Shown piece after piece: positions 1 through 9,328 of a DNA stretch of 64,000 bases. This DNA comes from Francisella endosymbiont of Ornithodoros moubata. GTDB lineage: Bacteria > Pseudomonadota > Gammaproteobacteria > Francisellales > Francisellaceae. Where the stretch lies: the NCBI GenBank assembly GCA_002095075.2, contig LVCE01000001.1:186001-250000 (forward strand), read 5' to 3'. The stretch's first letter is position 1, and every line of letters starts with the position of its first letter. The notes below the pieces were generated by a model, which worked only from the letters and a program-made list of their open reading frames with translations, searched no databases and was not told where the DNA came from. A program made the translations under genes and the position numbers.

Positions 1-194
1 ACTGGTAGATTACCTAATAAAACATCTCTAACAACACCACCACCTAAAGCTGTTATAAGGGCAATTGCAACAACCCCAAAGGCATCCATATTTCTACGAG
101 ATGATGATATAACACCAGTCATACTCTCGGCAATTATGCCTAAGAGGAACATAACTGAAAAAATAAAAAGTCCTGTGATACCAATGTGATACAT
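1..194 (-). CDS. TRIC-type cation channel family membrane protein (N-terminal part)
   Basis: The reading frame starts at an ATG at 194 and runs off the left edge of the window, so only about 64 residues are present. It begins MYHIGITGLFIFSVMFLLGI and contains SRRNMDAFGVVAIALITALGGG followed by VVRDVLLG. The glycine-rich GGGVVRDVL turn is typical of the YicG/YadS (former UPF0126) family, now described as bacterial TRIC potassium channels. Two membrane helices are visible, about residues 4-22 and 39-55. It lies 32 bases downstream of rsmD on the same strand and may be the last gene of the lptFG transcript. The ion selectivity is family knowledge and not read from this sequence. Confidence 0.8.
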   Translation of the reverse strand, partial: MYHIGITGLFIFSVMFLLGIIAESMTGVISSSRRNMDAFGVVAIALITALGGGVVRDVLLGNLP

Positions 195-226
195 AGTTAT
201 TTCCAACAAGCAAAGTTGACTATATT

Positions 227-805
227 TTAGAGATTATTTTTAGAATTTAAATGATTTTTTGATATTAATTTTGCTGAAATATTTGTAGTGTTTTTCTCTT
301 TTAAAATATCAAATCCTTCAAGGCTACATTCCGCTGTTTTTTCAGTCTCAATATATATTAATGTTTGGTTCGGGATATGTGGATTTTCTAATACTGATTT
401 TAGTGCTAGTGGAACAATATTTTTATTAAAAGGTGGGTCTAAAAAGATGATTAAGCGTGAATTTAGGGTATTTAGATTAGTGAGAGCTTTGATACTATCT
501 GTTTTATATATCTCAAAATTTTCTATAGCGAGAGTTTTAAGATTTTCTTTAATTTGTAGTAGTGCTTTAAAATTAAGGTCATAAAATATTGCTTTAGTAG
601 CACCACGCGAGATACTTTCTATTCCTAAACTTCCGCTACCAGCAAAAGCATCAATGCAAATACTATCATGGATAAATAGGCTTAACCAATTAAAGATCGT
701 TTCTTTGAGTTGATCTGATGTTGGTCGTAAACCGTTAACATTTGGGAACTTTAACTTACGATTTTTATATTTACCAGAAATTACACGGATAGAATTTGTT
801 TTCAC
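227..805 (-). CDS. rsmD: 16S rRNA (guanine(966)-N2)-methyltransferase RsmD
   Basis: The 192-residue protein has the RsmD layout. The N-terminus carries IRVISGKYKNRKL and RPTSDQLKETIFNWL. The SAM-binding loop is DAFAGSGSLGIESISRGA (about residues 52-69). The N2-methyltransferase catalytic motif DPPF is near residue 123. The family methylates G966 of 16S rRNA in the assembled small subunit using S-adenosylmethionine. The start is a GTG that directly abuts the TAA stop of the upstream M16 peptidase gene, so translation is probably coupled. Length is normal for the family and no lesion is seen. Confidence 0.95.
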   Translation of the reverse strand: MKTNSIRVISGKYKNRKLKFPNVNGLRPTSDQLKETIFNWLSLFIHDSICIDAFAGSGSLGIESISRGATKAIFYDLNFKALLQIKENLKTLAIENFEIYKTDSIKALTNLNTLNSRLIIFLDPPFNKNIVPLALKSVLENPHIPNQTLIYIETEKTAECSLEGFDILKEKNTTNISAKLISKNHLNSKNNL

Positions 806-2029
806 TTATTCGACATCTCCGACCATTACTGTTATAACTTTATTGGTTTGGATTGCTAAGAAAGCTTGATTTATCTCTTCAGCCGTGACATTACTGATAT
901 TATCAACATAGCTGTCAAAGAAATCTAAAGGTAGATTCTTGTTTGCTATAGCTGAGAGCATATTCAGTTTAGAACTATTTTTGACACAGCTAAGTAAATG
1001 AGTGCCTTTGATATGTTTTTTAGAGTTTACTAAAGTTTTTTTATCTATAGTGGTGCTGATAAAGTCATTGTAAACATCTCTTATGGTTGTTAAAGCCAGA
1101 GAAGGATTACTAGTTTGTGCAGATATTACAAAGCTACCATAATCTGTATTAATGTTTGCCATACTAGAAATATTATAAACTAAACCAAGCTCTTCACGGA
1201 CTTTATTAAAAAGTAAAGAGTTAAGATCACCACCACCAAGTATCTCATTACCAAGTTTTAATGGGAAATACAATGGATCTTCAATATCTATAAGTAGTTG
1301 ATGTCCTACTAAAATTGCTGTTTGTTTACTTGAGAAACTTTTTTTTATGGTTAATGATTCATTTGTTTGTTGAGAAAATTTTTGGGTATTTTGTTGGCCT
1401 TTTACCAAAAAGTTTACTAGCTGCTTAGAGATACTTTCTGCTTGATTCTGATTTATCGCACCAACAAGACAAATATTTGCATTATTAGCACAAATATATC
1501 TATTAAAGAATTCTTCGATATTTTTAGTATGTATATTACTAATAGTTTCTTTATAACCAATAGTAGGATAACTATAGGGGTTATTGCTAAAGAGATTTTT
1601 TGAGAATTCTAACGATGCTAAGTAATTAGGTTGTTGGTTTAAATAATCAATATGTGTTAACGTTTGGATTCTTTCTCTTTCTAAAATATTAGAGTCAAAA
1701 CTTGGTATTGTAAAAATCTCTTCTAATATCTTAAGAGTATTGTCAATAATGCTTCTCTCGTTAAGAAGACGTATTTTGATATTAAAAAATTCTTTAGTAG
1801 TTTCAGCGTGAATTGATATTCCGTTATCGGTAATTTTATTTATCAGCGCTTGCTCACTTGAATTTTGTGTCTTTGTTGCAAACATACCTACGACTAAATC
1901 AGCTAAACCATTTAGTCTACCATCAAAAGCTGATCCAGCTCTGAAATTAAGTTGAATATCTAACATTGGTAAGTTGTGCGATTCTTGAAAATATATGGGT
2001 GTATTATCAATATTAAATTTATCAATCAT
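806..2029 (-). CDS. M16 family peptidase-like protein, non-catalytic partner
   Basis: This 407-residue protein has the M16 (pitrilysin/insulinase-like) fold signature but lacks the zinc motif HxxEH. At the equivalent place it reads GRLNGLADLVVGMFATKT (about residues 37-54). A second M16 domain follows, with the conserved stretch LGNEILGGGDLNSLLFNKVR near residue 260. In this family a catalytic and an inactive subunit often pair, as in mitochondrial processing peptidase and PqqL-like bacterial pairs. The gene lies 7 bases after the catalytic paralog at 2037-3290 and directly before rsmD, so I infer a heterodimer. The substrate is unknown. No signal peptide is obvious at the N-terminus. Confidence 0.88.
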   Translation of the reverse strand: MIDKFNIDNTPIYFQESHNLPMLDIQLNFRAGSAFDGRLNGLADLVVGMFATKTQNSSEQALINKITDNGISIHAETTKEFFNIKIRLLNERSIIDNTLKILEEIFTIPSFDSNILERERIQTLTHIDYLNQQPNYLASLEFSKNLFSNNPYSYPTIGYKETISNIHTKNIEEFFNRYICANNANICLVGAINQNQAESISKQLVNFLVKGQQNTQKFSQQTNESLTIKKSFSSKQTAILVGHQLLIDIEDPLYFPLKLGNEILGGGDLNSLLFNKVREELGLVYNISSMANINTDYGSFVISAQTSNPSLALTTIRDVYNDFISTTIDKKTLVNSKKHIKGTHLLSCVKNSSKLNMLSAIANKNLPLDFFDSYVDNISNVTAEEINQAFLAIQTNKVITVMVGDVE

Positions 2030-2036
2030 CGTTTTT

Positions 2037-3290
2037 TTAATCCCTTAGTAAATGTAGAGATGCAAGATTTTGTTTATCAAAATATTTATTAAGTACACGA
2101 TTAACGTCACTAACTGTTACATCATAAAGTTTCTCAAGGTATTTATAGTAGTCAACATCAAGGTTGATACTAGCTAAAGAACCTATTAGGTGTGCTTGGG
2201 TTTCTAGAGAATCCATCGCAAATACTTTATCGGCTTTGATAGTTACTTTTGCTCGATTTAGCTGCTCTGTAGTAATACCTTTATTTCTAAGTTTAGTTAT
2301 AATATTTTGTATTTTGTTTTGAATACTATCTAGCTCTTGACCGTGATTCGCTATAGCTGTAATTGTAAAAATTTCTTCGCCTTTTATAAAGGGTGAATAC
2401 TCACTATCTAGATGACAGCATAAATTTTCTTCTCTTACTAGTTGTTGCTGCAATATTGATGCATCAGCATTACCAAGAATATTATTAAGAACTAGCAGAG
2501 CAAATGGATCATTAGCTTGATAATCTGTCGTTAAAGAGGGCGTAATATATCCTAATATTATTGCAGCAGTATCATTTGGTGATTTTTTTACTTTAAAGTG
2601 TCTATAACCAATATTAATTAAGCTAGACTCTTTTTTTGTGGCTACTAGTTGAGATTTTGGGATATTAGCAAAATAATCCTTAGCCATTGATAATGCAGAA
2701 GCTGTATTAATATCTCCAATTAAAACAATACTTGAGTTATTTGGAGCATAATTTTGTTGATACCATTTTTTGAGATTATCAAGATTATAGTTTTCAATAT
2801 CCTCACGCCAGCCGATAACAGGAGCACAGCGCGAGTTTTTTTGATACGCAAGCTGCATAAATTGCTCAAAAGCATAACTAAAAGCTTTATCTTCTACGCG
2901 CAAGTTTCTTTCTTCTAAAACGACTTTTCTTTCAGGAATAAACTCATTCTCATCAAACAATAAATTAGTCATTCGCGATGATTCTATAGATAAGCTTAAT
3001 TCGAGATTTTTCTTATGCCAAAATTGGTAGTATGCAGTGTAGTCAAAGCTTGTGAATGCGTTTTGAGTGCCACCATTATTTTCAACTATGCTATTTAAGT
3101 CATCTTTTGAATATTTATCGGTACCTTTAAACATCATATGCTCAAGCATGTGGGATATGCCAGTAAGTTTTTCAGGCTCATATGTTGAGCCGACTTTGTA
3201 CCATATTTGTGCTAAAACTACAGGTGCTCGTATATCTTTTTTTATATAGATATCTAAATTATTATTTAGAGAATACTTTTCGATACTCAT
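2037..3290 (-). CDS. M16 family zinc metallopeptidase, catalytic subunit
   Basis: The 417-residue protein contains the inverted zinc motif in GISHMLEHMMFKGT (HMLEH, about residues 45-49). It is followed by an NGGTQNAFTSFDYTAYYQF segment and the distal glutamate region VVLEERNLR near residue 125, all diagnostic of M16B peptidases. The C-terminal half holds the second, non-catalytic M16 domain. It starts 7 bases after lptG and is followed 7 bases later by its inactive paralog. The two most likely form a functional pair. The start MSIEKYSLNNNL is well placed, with no long leader, so the protein may be cytoplasmic. Confidence 0.92.
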   Translation of the reverse strand: MSIEKYSLNNNLDIYIKKDIRAPVVLAQIWYKVGSTYEPEKLTGISHMLEHMMFKGTDKYSKDDLNSIVENNGGTQNAFTSFDYTAYYQFWHKKNLELSLSIESSRMTNLLFDENEFIPERKVVLEERNLRVEDKAFSYAFEQFMQLAYQKNSRCAPVIGWREDIENYNLDNLKKWYQQNYAPNNSSIVLIGDINTASALSMAKDYFANIPKSQLVATKKESSLINIGYRHFKVKKSPNDTAAIILGYITPSLTTDYQANDPFALLVLNNILGNADASILQQQLVREENLCCHLDSEYSPFIKGEEIFTITAIANHGQELDSIQNKIQNIITKLRNKGITTEQLNRAKVTIKADKVFAMDSLETQAHLIGSLASINLDVDYYKYLEKLYDVTVSDVNRVLNKYFDKQNLASLHLLRD

Positions 3291-3297
3291 ATTATTT

Positions 3298-4359
3298 TTA
3301 TGTTTCTTTTGATTTTATAAACAAATATATTAACAATATTAGCGCTATAACAATTGGTCCTGCAGCGCCAAGTATTGGTGGTAAGTGTAAAATTAGTGCA
3401 ATTGGACCAAATATTTGGTTTATGATAAAAAATGCAAAACCAAAAAATGCTCCAAGTAAAAGCTTAAGTATCAGCGTTGATGACCTTGTTGAACCAATAC
3501 TAAGAGGTACTGCAAGTAGAATTAGTATCATCAAAGCTAATGGCTGAAAAACTTCTTGCCAAAACTTTAAAGATATAGAATCTTTTACTTGGCTATCTGA
3601 AAGCATATAGCTAGTAAGTTGAGAGAAGTTTAGATAATCATTATCGTTTATGGTGATAACTTTAACTACTGAAATAGGTATTGGGTTTGACCATACAGCA
3701 TTAGTCATTGTCGTGACTATATCAATGTGTTTTTGACCATTTCTAGAAGGAAAGATGATTTTTCTTATATTAAAAACATTAGCTGAAGCATCATTAACAT
3801 AAGTTGCACTTTCTGCATAACGAATTTCTCTAATTTTATTATCTTGTAAGATAAATTTTCTAATCCCACAAGCTTTACCTTTAGTAGGCTCTATATTGGA
3901 AATATTCATAAAACCATTAGGGGTTTTCAGCCATAGGTTATGAGTATTATATGTAACCATATTGGTATCTGCTTGTCGCTGTAAAATTGGAGCTATGTAA
4001 CCACCAAAAACTATAGTTGTCACAGAGCCAATTATGCCAACTAAAACTACACCTTTAGCAATTTGAGCTGTAGAACGACCAAAGGATCTAAGTACAATTA
4101 TCTCTGAATTATTTGCAAGCAGACTTAAACCCATAAGAGCACCAACCATCGCACATGCAGGTAGTAGCGTATATAATATTCCGGGAAGTTCGAATAGTGT
4201 GTTTATGATAAGCTCAAAATTACTAGCATTACCATTATTGTTACTTACTTGGGCTAAGTATGTAAAGATAAAAAATAAAATACAGAAAATTATAGTAACT
4301 ACTAGAAAGCTACTAAATACAGTCTTAAAAATATAGCGATCGATGCGATTTAGTAACAT
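3298..4359 (-). CDS. lptG: LPS export ABC transporter permease LptG
   Basis: The 353-residue YjgP/YjgQ-family permease has the expected six-helix plan. Three helices form the N-terminal block (residues about 12-130, with RIDRYIFKTVFSSFLVVT and the LPACAMVGALMGLSLLANNS coupling-helix region). A periplasmic beta-jellyroll follows (about 130-265), then three C-terminal helices. With LptF it forms the membrane core that, powered by LptB, extracts lipopolysaccharide from the inner membrane. The start codon overlaps the lptF stop as TAATG, a sign of coupled translation. LptG is told from LptF by operon position, because it is normally the second gene. Confidence 0.92.
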   Translation of the reverse strand: MLLNRIDRYIFKTVFSSFLVVTIIFCILFFIFTYLAQVSNNNGNASNFELIINTLFELPGILYTLLPACAMVGALMGLSLLANNSEIIVLRSFGRSTAQIAKGVVLVGIIGSVTTIVFGGYIAPILQRQADTNMVTYNTHNLWLKTPNGFMNISNIEPTKGKACGIRKFILQDNKIREIRYAESATYVNDASANVFNIRKIIFPSRNGQKHIDIVTTMTNAVWSNPIPISVVKVITINDNDYLNFSQLTSYMLSDSQVKDSISLKFWQEVFQPLALMILILLAVPLSIGSTRSSTLILKLLLGAFFGFAFFIINQIFGPIALILHLPPILGAAGPIVIALILLIYLFIKSKET

Positions 4360-5441
4360 TATTTTTCCTTCTTAGAAGATCCATTATCTTTTTTAATAGT
4401 TCTAATAGCAAAAATTGTAAAAAAGATGTGAGGTAGCCAAAAGCCTATCCACACGGGTATACTACCATTTGTCATAAGAGTATTAATAAACATATTTGCA
4501 CATAAGTATATAGCCAATACAACTACTGCTGGTAGAAGTTTAGTATATTTATTTTGCCTTGGTCTTAATCGACAAAGAGCAAGTGCTAATAGCGAAGATA
4601 CTATAACTGTTATTGAGTTATTAACACGCCCAAAAAATTCTGCCTTACATGCAGTACTGTTATCTTTATCATCAAAATTTTCTATAAGTGTGTGCATGTA
4701 CAATCTATCTACTCGATCATGATTGTAATCACGATCAGAATTATCAAATATAGTATATATCGTTTTTTTAGCATTATCATAACTATATTCAGAATTTTTC
4801 GAGTTTTTAGTGTAAATATTTACATTTGTAAAATCTATGTAAGCAGCAGCTTCATCTGAGACAATTTTTGCTGTTGGCGAAGTCATAACTCTATATTCGC
4901 CATCTTGCGGAGTATCCTGATATAAAAAAACATTAGATAAGGTATTTCCTGATTTATTACCTATATAAATAACTTTCCCATCCGGAGTTTTAATTATTTT
5001 CTTATCAGTTATCGATGATAAAAGAGCTTTGGCAGATAGCGAAGCCTGATAGATATCTAGAGTTTGTTTTGAAAGCGGGTTTATATACATCACGGTTAGT
5101 AATGTTATCACGGTTAATGCAAATACGGGCTTTAGAGTAAATTTAACAATTTGCATCCATGTAATACCACCAGCAAGTGTCACAAACATTTCATTATTAG
5201 CAAAGTATTTACCAAAACAAATGACAATAGCTAAAAATATCGCAATAGGAGCAACCAAACTTACGTTTTCTGGAATTGTCAATATAATAAAACTTATTAT
5301 CGACTCAATTCCTAATCCTTGCGAGTAGGCTTGTTGAAAAAGTCTAATTAGTAGATTTGCAGATACAATAGATATTATAAATAAAGTGATCGATGTAAAA
5401 GTGTTAACTATATCTTTATTGTAGTATTTTTCAAGAATCAA
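4359..5441 (-). CDS. lptF: LPS export ABC transporter permease LptF
   Basis: The 360-residue YjgP/YjgQ-family permease begins LEKYYNKDIVNTFTSITLF. It shows three N-terminal helices, the LVAPIAIFLAIVICFGKYFANNEM segment (split here by the periplasmic-facing turn), a periplasmic domain about 150-270, and three C-terminal helices. It is the LptG partner in lipopolysaccharide extraction. The best start is a TTG at 5441, and no in-frame ATG lies between it and the first helix. It heads the minus-strand cluster lptF-lptG-M16-M16-rsmD and is divergent from pepA across a 166-base gap that must hold both promoters. Confidence 0.92.
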   Translation of the reverse strand: MILEKYYNKDIVNTFTSITLFIISIVSANLLIRLFQQAYSQGLGIESIISFIILTIPENVSLVAPIAIFLAIVICFGKYFANNEMFVTLAGGITWMQIVKFTLKPVFALTVITLLTVMYINPLSKQTLDIYQASLSAKALLSSITDKKIIKTPDGKVIYIGNKSGNTLSNVFLYQDTPQDGEYRVMTSPTAKIVSDEAAAYIDFTNVNIYTKNSKNSEYSYDNAKKTIYTIFDNSDRDYNHDRVDRLYMHTLIENFDDKDNSTACKAEFFGRVNNSITVIVSSLLALALCRLRPRQNKYTKLLPAVVVLAIYLCANMFINTLMTNGSIPVWIGFWLPHIFFTIFAIRTIKKDNGSSKKEK

Positions 5442-5607
5442 GGTATGCCACTATATATTTATAATAATTACGCTATTAGCAATTTTATATTTTTTATCGG
5501 TAAAAGTCAGTAGATAACATTGCTAGCTTCAAAATTTTAATGCGTTAAAATGTCTTTTTTGTTATTCTATTTAAGGAATCATTATTAATAGATCTAATGG
5601 AGCTTTA

Positions 5608-7047
5608 ATGAAAATAGTTGTAAATAACCAATCGACATTAGCTGCTGAGCTAATGATAGTTGCTCAAGAAAACCTGCAAAAGCTAGTTGAGCAAACAAAG
5701 TGTCCAAATTCAAAAGCATTGCTTGGTAGAAATGTTTTTAAAGCAAAATCTGGTGAAGTTTTACCTTTATTGCATAGTAATAAAGTAGTTATTCTTTTAG
5801 GTTTAGGTTTAAGACACGATTTTATTGCTTCAGAGTATGATAAAATTTTTGCTAAAGCTGCAGAACAACTCAAAAAGCTATCTATTAAAGAAATTTCTGT
5901 AAATATTGATTATGTTTTTGAAAATCGAAATGCTAAGCAGTTTACTTTAGATACAGTTAGAGCTTTAATATCGGAGACTTATGTTTTTGATCAATTAAAA
6001 TCTGAGAAAGAAAACTATTCGTTAGAACAAATTGAACTAGTTTACTCTGGGGATCAGGATATAGAAGACTCAGCAAAAATTGGTTCAGCTATTGCTTGTG
6101 GTCAAAACTACGCAAAAGATTTGCAAAATCTTCCAGCAAATATATGTACTACTGATTATATGCTAAATGAAGCAAGAGAGCTAACATCGAAGTATGCTAC
6201 ATTTAGTCTTGATTATCTAGATCAATATGCCATGGCAGAGTTAGGCATGGGATGTGCTTTAGCTGTTGGTCGCGGTTCTGATATGTCTAATTATACCGTG
6301 TGTATGGAGTATAATGGTAGTAATGAAGGAGATGCTCCAATAGTCTTGGTTGGTAAAGGCTTGGTTTTTGATAATGGTGGTATTTGTATCAAACCAGCAG
6401 CCGGTATGGACTCGATGAAAATGGATATGGGTGGTGCTGCAGCTGTTATGGGAACTATGAAAGCTCTAGCAATGCTAAATCTACCAATAAATGTTGTTGG
6501 AGTCATGGGGCTTGCTGAAAATGCGGTTGATGCGAGATCTTATCGACCTGGTGATGTGCTTAAGAGCATGAAAGGTATCACCGTGGAGGTTAGTAATACA
6601 GATGCTGAAGGTAGGCTGGTTTTATGTGATACTCTTACATATATTGGCAAATATAAGCCAAAGGCAGTGATTGATTTAGCAACATTAACCGGTGCTATGA
6701 TTATCTCTTTAGGAGATGCTTTCTCTGGGATGTTTGCCAATAGTGATAAGTTAGCTAATAGTCTTGAGCAAGCAGCTAATGCTTCTAATGATTTAGTTTG
6801 GAGATTACCTTTACATAAACCTTATCTTAAAAAAATAGAAAGTAAAGTTGCTGATATAGATAATTGTGGTTGTGATAGATCTGCAGGTTCTATAGTTGCT
6901 GCGTTATTTTTATCAAAATTTACTGAAGGTTATGAATGGGCGCACCTTGATATTGCAGGTTCTGCAATGGGAGATTTTGCAAGCTGTAAAGCCTCGGGTA
7001 GACCAGTTCCATTATTAGTTCATTATCTGATATCTCAAGCAAAGTAA
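5608..7047 (+). CDS. pepA: Leucyl aminopeptidase (M17 family)
   Basis: The 479-residue protein has a variable N-terminal domain and a conserved M17 catalytic domain. Metal-site segments include LVGKGLVFDNGGICIKPA (about residues 248-265), MKMDMGGAAAVMG and NTDAEGRLVLCDTLTY (about residues 329-344), the family signature. The enzyme removes N-terminal residues from peptides using two divalent metal ions. Divergence from lptF is common in gammaproteobacteria and supports the call. There is no lesion and the length is slightly below the usual 490-505 residues. Confidence 0.95.
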   Translation: MKIVVNNQSTLAAELMIVAQENLQKLVEQTKCPNSKALLGRNVFKAKSGEVLPLLHSNKVVILLGLGLRHDFIASEYDKIFAKAAEQLKKLSIKEISVNIDYVFENRNAKQFTLDTVRALISETYVFDQLKSEKENYSLEQIELVYSGDQDIEDSAKIGSAIACGQNYAKDLQNLPANICTTDYMLNEARELTSKYATFSLDYLDQYAMAELGMGCALAVGRGSDMSNYTVCMEYNGSNEGDAPIVLVGKGLVFDNGGICIKPAAGMDSMKMDMGGAAAVMGTMKALAMLNLPINVVGVMGLAENAVDARSYRPGDVLKSMKGITVEVSNTDAEGRLVLCDTLTYIGKYKPKAVIDLATLTGAMIISLGDAFSGMFANSDKLANSLEQAANASNDLVWRLPLHKPYLKKIESKVADIDNCGCDRSAGSIVAALFLSKFTEGYEWAHLDIAGSAMGDFASCKASGRPVPLLVHYLISQAK

Positions 7048-7148
7048 TAAATTATTAATACTTTATTTCTAGCATATTTTTTCTTGTATGATAAAATGGT
7101 TCTGTAATTAAATTTATACTCTTTAGATTTTAATTACGGAGATCAAAA

Positions 7149-8609
7149 ATGTTAAGAATTACTCAGCAGACAATTACTTTTGATGATGTATTGCTTTCAC
7201 CTAGGTATTCAAATGTGCTTCCTCATCAAATAGATTTGAAGACAAATATAACTAGAGACATTCAGTTAAATATTCCTTTAGTATCTGCAGCTATGGATAC
7301 TGTCACTGAGTCGCGCCTTGCTATTGCAATAGCTCAAGAGGGTGGTATTGGTATCATTCATAAGAATATGTCTATCCAAGCGCAGGCACAAGAAGTTAAG
7401 AAGGTAAAAAGATTTGAAAATGGAATGGTGATTGATCCAATTACCATTAAACAAGAAAGCTCAATTAAAAAGATTATGCGATTGGCTAAAGAACATAACT
7501 TCTCTGGTTTTCCTGTTGTTGATGATAATAATAAAATTGTAGGTATTGTAACAAGGCGTGATTTTAGATTTGCAAAAGATTTAGATGAACCTGTTAGCTC
7601 TATTATGACACCTAGAGAAAAACTTGTAACAGTGCCTGAAGATGCTTCTCAAGGAGCAATCAAGAAGAAACTCCATGAGCATAAAATTGAGAAGTTACTT
7701 GTGGTGAATGAGCAAGGTGAGTTAGTTGGTCTTATTACAACAAAAGATATTGAAAGATCACAAAATAAACCAAATGCTTGTAAGGATTCACTTGGTCGTT
7801 TGAGAGTTGGCGCTGCTGTAGGAACTGCTACTAATACTAAAGAGCGTGTTACAGCATTAGCGGCAGAAGGAGTCGATATTATAGTTGTAGATACAGCTCA
7901 TGGACATTCACAAGGTGTACTTGATACAGTTAAGTGGGTCAAAGAGAATTATCCACATATTCAGGTTATCGGTGGTAATATTGCTACAGCAGAAGCAGCT
8001 AAAGATCTTGTCAAAGCTGGTGTTGATGCTGTTAAAGTTGGTATTGGTCCTGGTTCAATCTGTACTACAAGAATTGTTGCAGGTGTTGGTGTACCACAAA
8101 TTACTGCTATAGCTAATGTTGCAGAGGGATTGAAAGGAACAGAAGTACCTGTGATAGCAGATGGTGGTATTAGATATTCCGGAGATATCGCAAAAGCTAT
8201 AGTTGCTGGTGCATCTGTAGTTATGATTGGTGGACTTTTTGCGGGTACTGAAGAATCGCCAGGAGAAGTTGAGCTTTTCCAAAGTCGTTCTTATAAGTCA
8301 TATCGTGGCATGGGTTCTCTTGGTGCTATGGAGAAAGGTTCCTCTGATAGATATTTTCAAAGTGAAACAGAGGCGAAAAAATTCGTTCCAGAAGGTGTTG
8401 AAGGTAGAGTACCGTACAAAGGCTTATTATCTGCAGTAATTCATCAGCTAATAGGTGGTTTAAAATCTAGCATGGGGTATACTGGTTCAAAAGATATCCA
8501 AACAATGCGAACAGAGCCAACATTTGTTCAAATTACAGGTGCTGGATTTAACGAATCGCATGTACATAATGTCACAATTACAAAAGAACCACCTAATTAT
8601 CAATCTTAA
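7149..8609 (+). CDS. guaB: Inosine-5'-monophosphate dehydrogenase
   Basis: The 486-residue protein has the IMPDH barrel interrupted by a CBS-domain pair at about residues 95-205 (for example [19 protein letters not shown]). The catalytic cysteine lies in [11 protein letters not shown] near residue 304. The flap and IMP-site segments [17 protein letters not shown] and [11 protein letters not shown] are intact. It converts IMP to XMP with NAD+, the first committed step to GMP. A good AGGAG-like site (acggagatcaaaaATG) sets the start. A TATGATAAAAT-type minus-10 element lies about 55 bases upstream with no clear minus-35. No guaA follows, so the two guanine genes are not an operon here. Confidence 0.97.
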   Translation: MLRITQQTITFDDVLLSPRYSNVLPHQIDLKTNITRDIQLNIPLVSAAMDTVTESRLAIAIAQEGGIGIIHKNMSIQAQAQEVKKVKRFENGMVIDPITIKQESSIKKIMRLAKEHNFSGFPVVDDNNKIVGIVTRRDFRFAKDLDEPVSSIMTPREKLVTVPEDASQGAIKKKLHEHKIEKLLVVNEQGELVGLITTKDIERSQNKPNACKDSLGRLRVGAAVGTATNTKERVTALAAEGVDIIVVDTAHGHSQGVLDTVKWVKENYPHIQVIGGNIATAEAAKDLVKAGVDAVKVGIGPGSICTTRIVAGVGVPQITAIANVAEGLKGTEVPVIADGGIRYSGDIAKAIVAGASVVMIGGLFAGTEESPGEVELFQSRSYKSYRGMGSLGAMEKGSSDRYFQSETEAKKFVPEGVEGRVPYKGLLSAVIHQLIGGLKSSMGYTGSKDIQTMRTEPTFVQITGAGFNESHVHNVTITKEPPNYQS

Positions 8610-8674
8610 AACATCTTAATTATTATTCATAATAAGTTATAATCTACTAAATTTTATTTTTGTTTAATAATTTA

Positions 8675-9328
8675 ATGTCTGAAGCAATACTCTTTTTAAA
8701 CGGTAAAGTAGATCTGTGTTTTTGTGAAAAATATATTCAAGATAATTTTGCAAAACTTGGTATATTTTGTGCTGATGGTGCTTATCAAAAAGTTAAAAGT
8801 TCATCTCAATTAAACTCAAAGATAAAAAAAGTAGTTGGAGATTTTGACTCATTTTCTATATTAGAAAGTGATTTGTTTTTAATTGATACTGATCAATATT
8901 CTACTGATTTTGAAAAATCTCTTAATTATCTAATCTCTCTTGGGTTTTCAAAAGTTTTTGTATTTGGGGCTTCTGAAGGGGAGATGGATCATTTTTTATG
9001 TAATATTAGTACCGCTAAAAAACACAAACAAAAGATAGATATTGAATTTATAGATATTTATTCAAAGTACTTCTTTATACCTAAAAATTTTGCTGTAAAC
9101 GGTGTTAATGGTAAGATGTTTTCTGTTATGCCTTTTGGATATGCAGAAAATATATATTATAATGGTTTAAGGTATCCTTTAAGTGGTGAGAGCTTAAGTA
9201 TAGATACTAGTACTGGTGCAAGAAATTATGCTACACAGGATATGGTTGAAATATCTTATTCAGCTGGAGATATTTTACTGTTTATATCACATGCAAAATA
9301 TAAGGGTAGATTAAATGTTATTTTGTGA
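8675..9328 (+). CDS. Thiamine pyrophosphokinase-like protein
   Basis: The 217-residue protein carries ThiN/TPK motifs: [12 protein letters not shown] near residue 25, VVGDFDSF near residue 56 and [14 protein letters not shown] near residue 76. The C-terminal beta domain has [18 protein letters not shown]. The family transfers pyrophosphate from ATP to thiamine. I choose the ATG at 8675 over a TTG five codons earlier because no ribosome site supports the TTG. The gene overlaps the start of pgi by 14 bases. The sequence diverges from typical enzymes, so substrate identity is inferred from motifs only. Confidence 0.8.
   Translation: MSEAILFLNGKVDLCFCEKYIQDNFAKLGIFCADGAYQKVKSSSQLNSKIKKVVGDFDSFSILESDLFLIDTDQYSTDFEKSLNYLISLGFSKVFVFGASEGEMDHFLCNISTAKKHKQKIDIEFIDIYSKYFFIPKNFAVNGVNGKMFSVMPFGYAENIYYNGLRYPLSGESLSIDTSTGARNYATQDMVEISYSAGDILLFISHAKYKGRLNVIL

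Noticed and set aside
7900-8439. Open frames on both strands within guaB
   Set aside because: They are antisense or out of frame to a full-length, motif-complete guaB and have no ribosome sites.
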